DNA of 15,749 bases, taken from assembly GCA_021648745.1 (NCBI GenBank), contig JAKISE010000077.1, positions 1 to 15,749 on the forward strand, read 5' to 3'. The number at the start of each line of letters is the position of its first letter. Position 1 is the stretch's first letter. The notes beneath the pieces are model-generated. The model was given only the letters and a program-made list of their open reading frames with translations, was not told the DNA's origin and searched no databases. Below are positions 14,453 to 15,749 of the stretch, piece after piece. Position numbers and translations under genes: made by a program. Source of the stretch: Cyclobacteriaceae bacterium (lineage in GTDB: Bacteria > Bacteroidota > Bacteroidia > Cytophagales > Cyclobacteriaceae).

Positions 14453-15749
14453 CTACTTACCTATTTGAATTACTAACCAGCCAACAATTACGAGGACAAC
14501 GACAAACAGCCATGCCAATAAAAAACCACCCCAATCTTCTTTGTACCGTTGCTTAAAATTAACCCATCTCGAAGCTTTAAACCAGCCAGGCAAATCCACC
14601 AGTAATAAGGCTTGCCCTTTGCTTCCCGCCTCTCTTTCTTCTTCGTTGCCTGTGTGGTCGTCAGGTGATAGTGTATTTAATTGTTTAAAAAAGCTGTCTA
14701 TGGAAGAAGCTGACTCCGCTTTGCCAATCTTACTTCCTATAATAAGGGCCATAAAGCCTGCCAACATGGCCCAACCAAAGGGCGCAGGTTTCCACTTATA
14801 AATAAGCAATAAGGCCTCTTGCTCTATGTAGTTAATAACATAATAAGTAAAGAAAGCGACACTTACAGAGGCAAGTGCCCCAGTCCGGTTGGCTCCTTTC
14901 CAAAGCACCCCTCCAAAAATCATAATGCCCATAAAAGCAGCAATAGATTCGGTAAACAGAAAGGCCGATAATACATTTTTGATGGTCATCGCAAACCCCA
15001 CACTTAATAAAGTTAGTAACAAACCAGAAAGCCTTCCTACTGATACCGATTTCTCATCGGTGATATCGGGTTTAAAATATGGTTTGTAGATATCCTTAAC
15101 AAACAACGCTCCCAGATTAACCATAAAATTAGAACAGGAAGACATGTTTGCGGCTAGCAGGCAGGCAATCATTAAACCCACCAAGCCAGGAGCCAGTAGT
15201 GTACGTGTGGCATAGCCAAATGCATGTTCGGGGTCGTCTAACACAACACCTCTTTGAATAACCAATGCGGCTATAATTAGGCCTGTTAAGGCCCAGCCTA
15301 GTGTAACAAAACGCTTTACAAAATTGCCATAAGTTTGGCCAACCCTGCAAGCACGCTCGCTATTGCCAGTGGCAAATAACGACATAGAATGTGGTTGTGC
15401 TGTAATGCCTATAATGCCGTTGAGTGCCAGCATGGCAAGGGTAAAAGGGCCTAACCCTAAATCAGTACTAAATAATGAGAAGAAATCCTCTGGTAGCTTT
15501 TCTCTCATAGCTGCAAAGCCTCCTACCTCGCTTAACCCACTGGGAATGAGCATAAAAGAAAGTATAATAATTAGCAATCCTTGTATAAATTCTGTGTGTG
15601 CAGCAGCCACTAAGCCACCAAAATAACTATACACAATAAAAGCCACTGTCATTAAAACAACCACCATATTTGATGAAACAGCCCCATCGGTAGCTACCGA
15701 TATTACTTTTGCTGCCCCTTGTAACATGGCACCCATTATCAATACAAAG
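14453..15749 (-). CDS. sodium:solute symporter (SSS family), N-terminus outside window
   Basis: The frame is open to the window edge. The apparent TTG start at 15742 is only an internal codon, since two more in-frame codons precede it. The visible 431 residues hold about ten membrane helices. Compared with family members of about 530-600 aa, roughly the first 120-160 residues and several helices are missing. SYFGGLVAAAHTEFIQGLLI (39-58) corresponds to the conserved helix pair of SSS proteins. AANMSSCSNFMVNLGALFVKDIY (about 198-219) matches the family signature AAxMSSxxSxLNS...DIY. A hydrophilic loop of about 65 residues (340-404) separates the last helix, which ends at the stop. It imports a solute with sodium across the inner membrane, and because it opens the operon it presumably supplies the substrate for the following three enzymes. 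Confidence 0.92.
   Translation of the reverse strand, partial: FVLIMGAMLQGAAKVISVATDGAVSSNMVVVLMTVAFIVYSYFGGLVAAAHTEFIQGLLIIILSFMLIPSGLSEVGGFAAMREKLPEDFFSLFSTDLGLGPFTLAMLALNGIIGITAQPHSMSLFATGNSERACRVGQTYGNFVKRFVTLGWALTGLIIAALVIQRGVVLDDPEHAFGYATRTLLAPGLVGLMIACLLAANMSSCSNFMVNLGALFVKDIYKPYFKPDITDEKSVSVGRLSGLLLTLLSVGFAMTIKNVLSAFLFTESIAAFMGIMIFGGVLWKGANRTGALASVSVAFFTYYVINYIEQEALLLIYKWKPAPFGWAMLAGFMALIIGSKIGKAESASSIDSFFKQLNTLSPDDHTGNEEEREAGSKGQALLLVDLPGWFKASRWVNFKQRYKEDWGGFLLAWLFVVVLVIVGWLVIQIGK

Noticed and set aside
15737..15742. TTG at 15742 as true start of the symporter
   Set aside because: The frame continues to the window edge, and the protein begins in the middle of the family's helix order, so the gene is merely cut by the window.
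1..15749. CRISPR array, tRNA or rRNA genes, prophage genes
   Set aside because: I saw no regularly spaced direct repeats, no tRNA-like cloverleaf and no phage or defence proteins while reading the window. Apart from the two miniature elements and the OrfA scar, nothing mobile is present.

Overview
The window is a low-GC stretch in which every intact gene lies on the minus strand. Several traits point to a Bacteroidota genome, probably of the Cytophagales/Chitinophagales type. These are two glycosidase lipoproteins with short lipoboxes, a Tat-type Gfo/Idh/MocA oxidoreductase, DUF1080 domains, the debris of a type IX secretion (T9SS) C-terminal sorting domain, a short-chain-dehydrogenase type mannonate oxidoreductase, and weak Shine-Dalgarno sites. 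Genus cannot be read from the sequence. All genes found are metabolic and serve sugar or sugar-acid catabolism.

Read in the direction of transcription (high to low coordinates), the first unit is a tight operon: a sodium/solute symporter cut by the window edge (to 14453), a NagA-like amidohydrolase (14448-13099), an NAD-binding epimerase-like protein (13031-12009) and a class I aldolase of the dihydrodipicolinate synthase (DHDPS) superfamily (11997-10939). The order import, deacylation, redox or epimerisation, aldol cleavage suggests a complete route for an N-acylated sugar or sugar acid that I cannot name. A 329-bp gap follows, holding a fragment of an IS3-type OrfA and a promoter with an operator-like palindrome. 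Next is a uronate unit: SDR D-mannonate oxidoreductase (uxuB-like, 10609-9791), mannonate dehydratase (uxuA, 9775-8564, with no ATG start) and a secreted protein with two DUF1080 domains (8504-7110). The last stop codon of that unit lies inside a 134-bp miniature inverted-repeat element.

Below this are a Tat-exported Gfo/Idh/MocA oxidoreductase (6749-5379) preceded by a long imperfect hairpin, and then a 770-bp graveyard (5378-4609). The graveyard contains an unidentified 64-codon gene end, a T9SS sorting domain broken by frameshifts and by a second copy of the same miniature element with a 6-bp target duplication, and a bidirectional terminator. The final unit is a pair of lipoprotein glycosidases: an (alpha/alpha)6-barrel MGH1/GH63-like enzyme (4608-3253) and a GH3 beta-glucosidase (3198-1006). 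At the left edge is the 5' part of a PLP-dependent D-cysteine desulfhydrase/ACC deaminase family gene (859 to beyond base 1).

Together the genes suggest a periplasmic or outer-membrane stage (GH3, MGH1-like, DUF1080, Gfo/Idh) that breaks glycosides, possibly by 3-keto chemistry, feeding a cytoplasmic stage in which fructuronate goes through mannonate to 2-keto-3-deoxygluconate. No SusC/SusD pair, uronate isomerase, KDG kinase or regulator gene lies in the window. No tRNA, rRNA or CRISPR array was seen.
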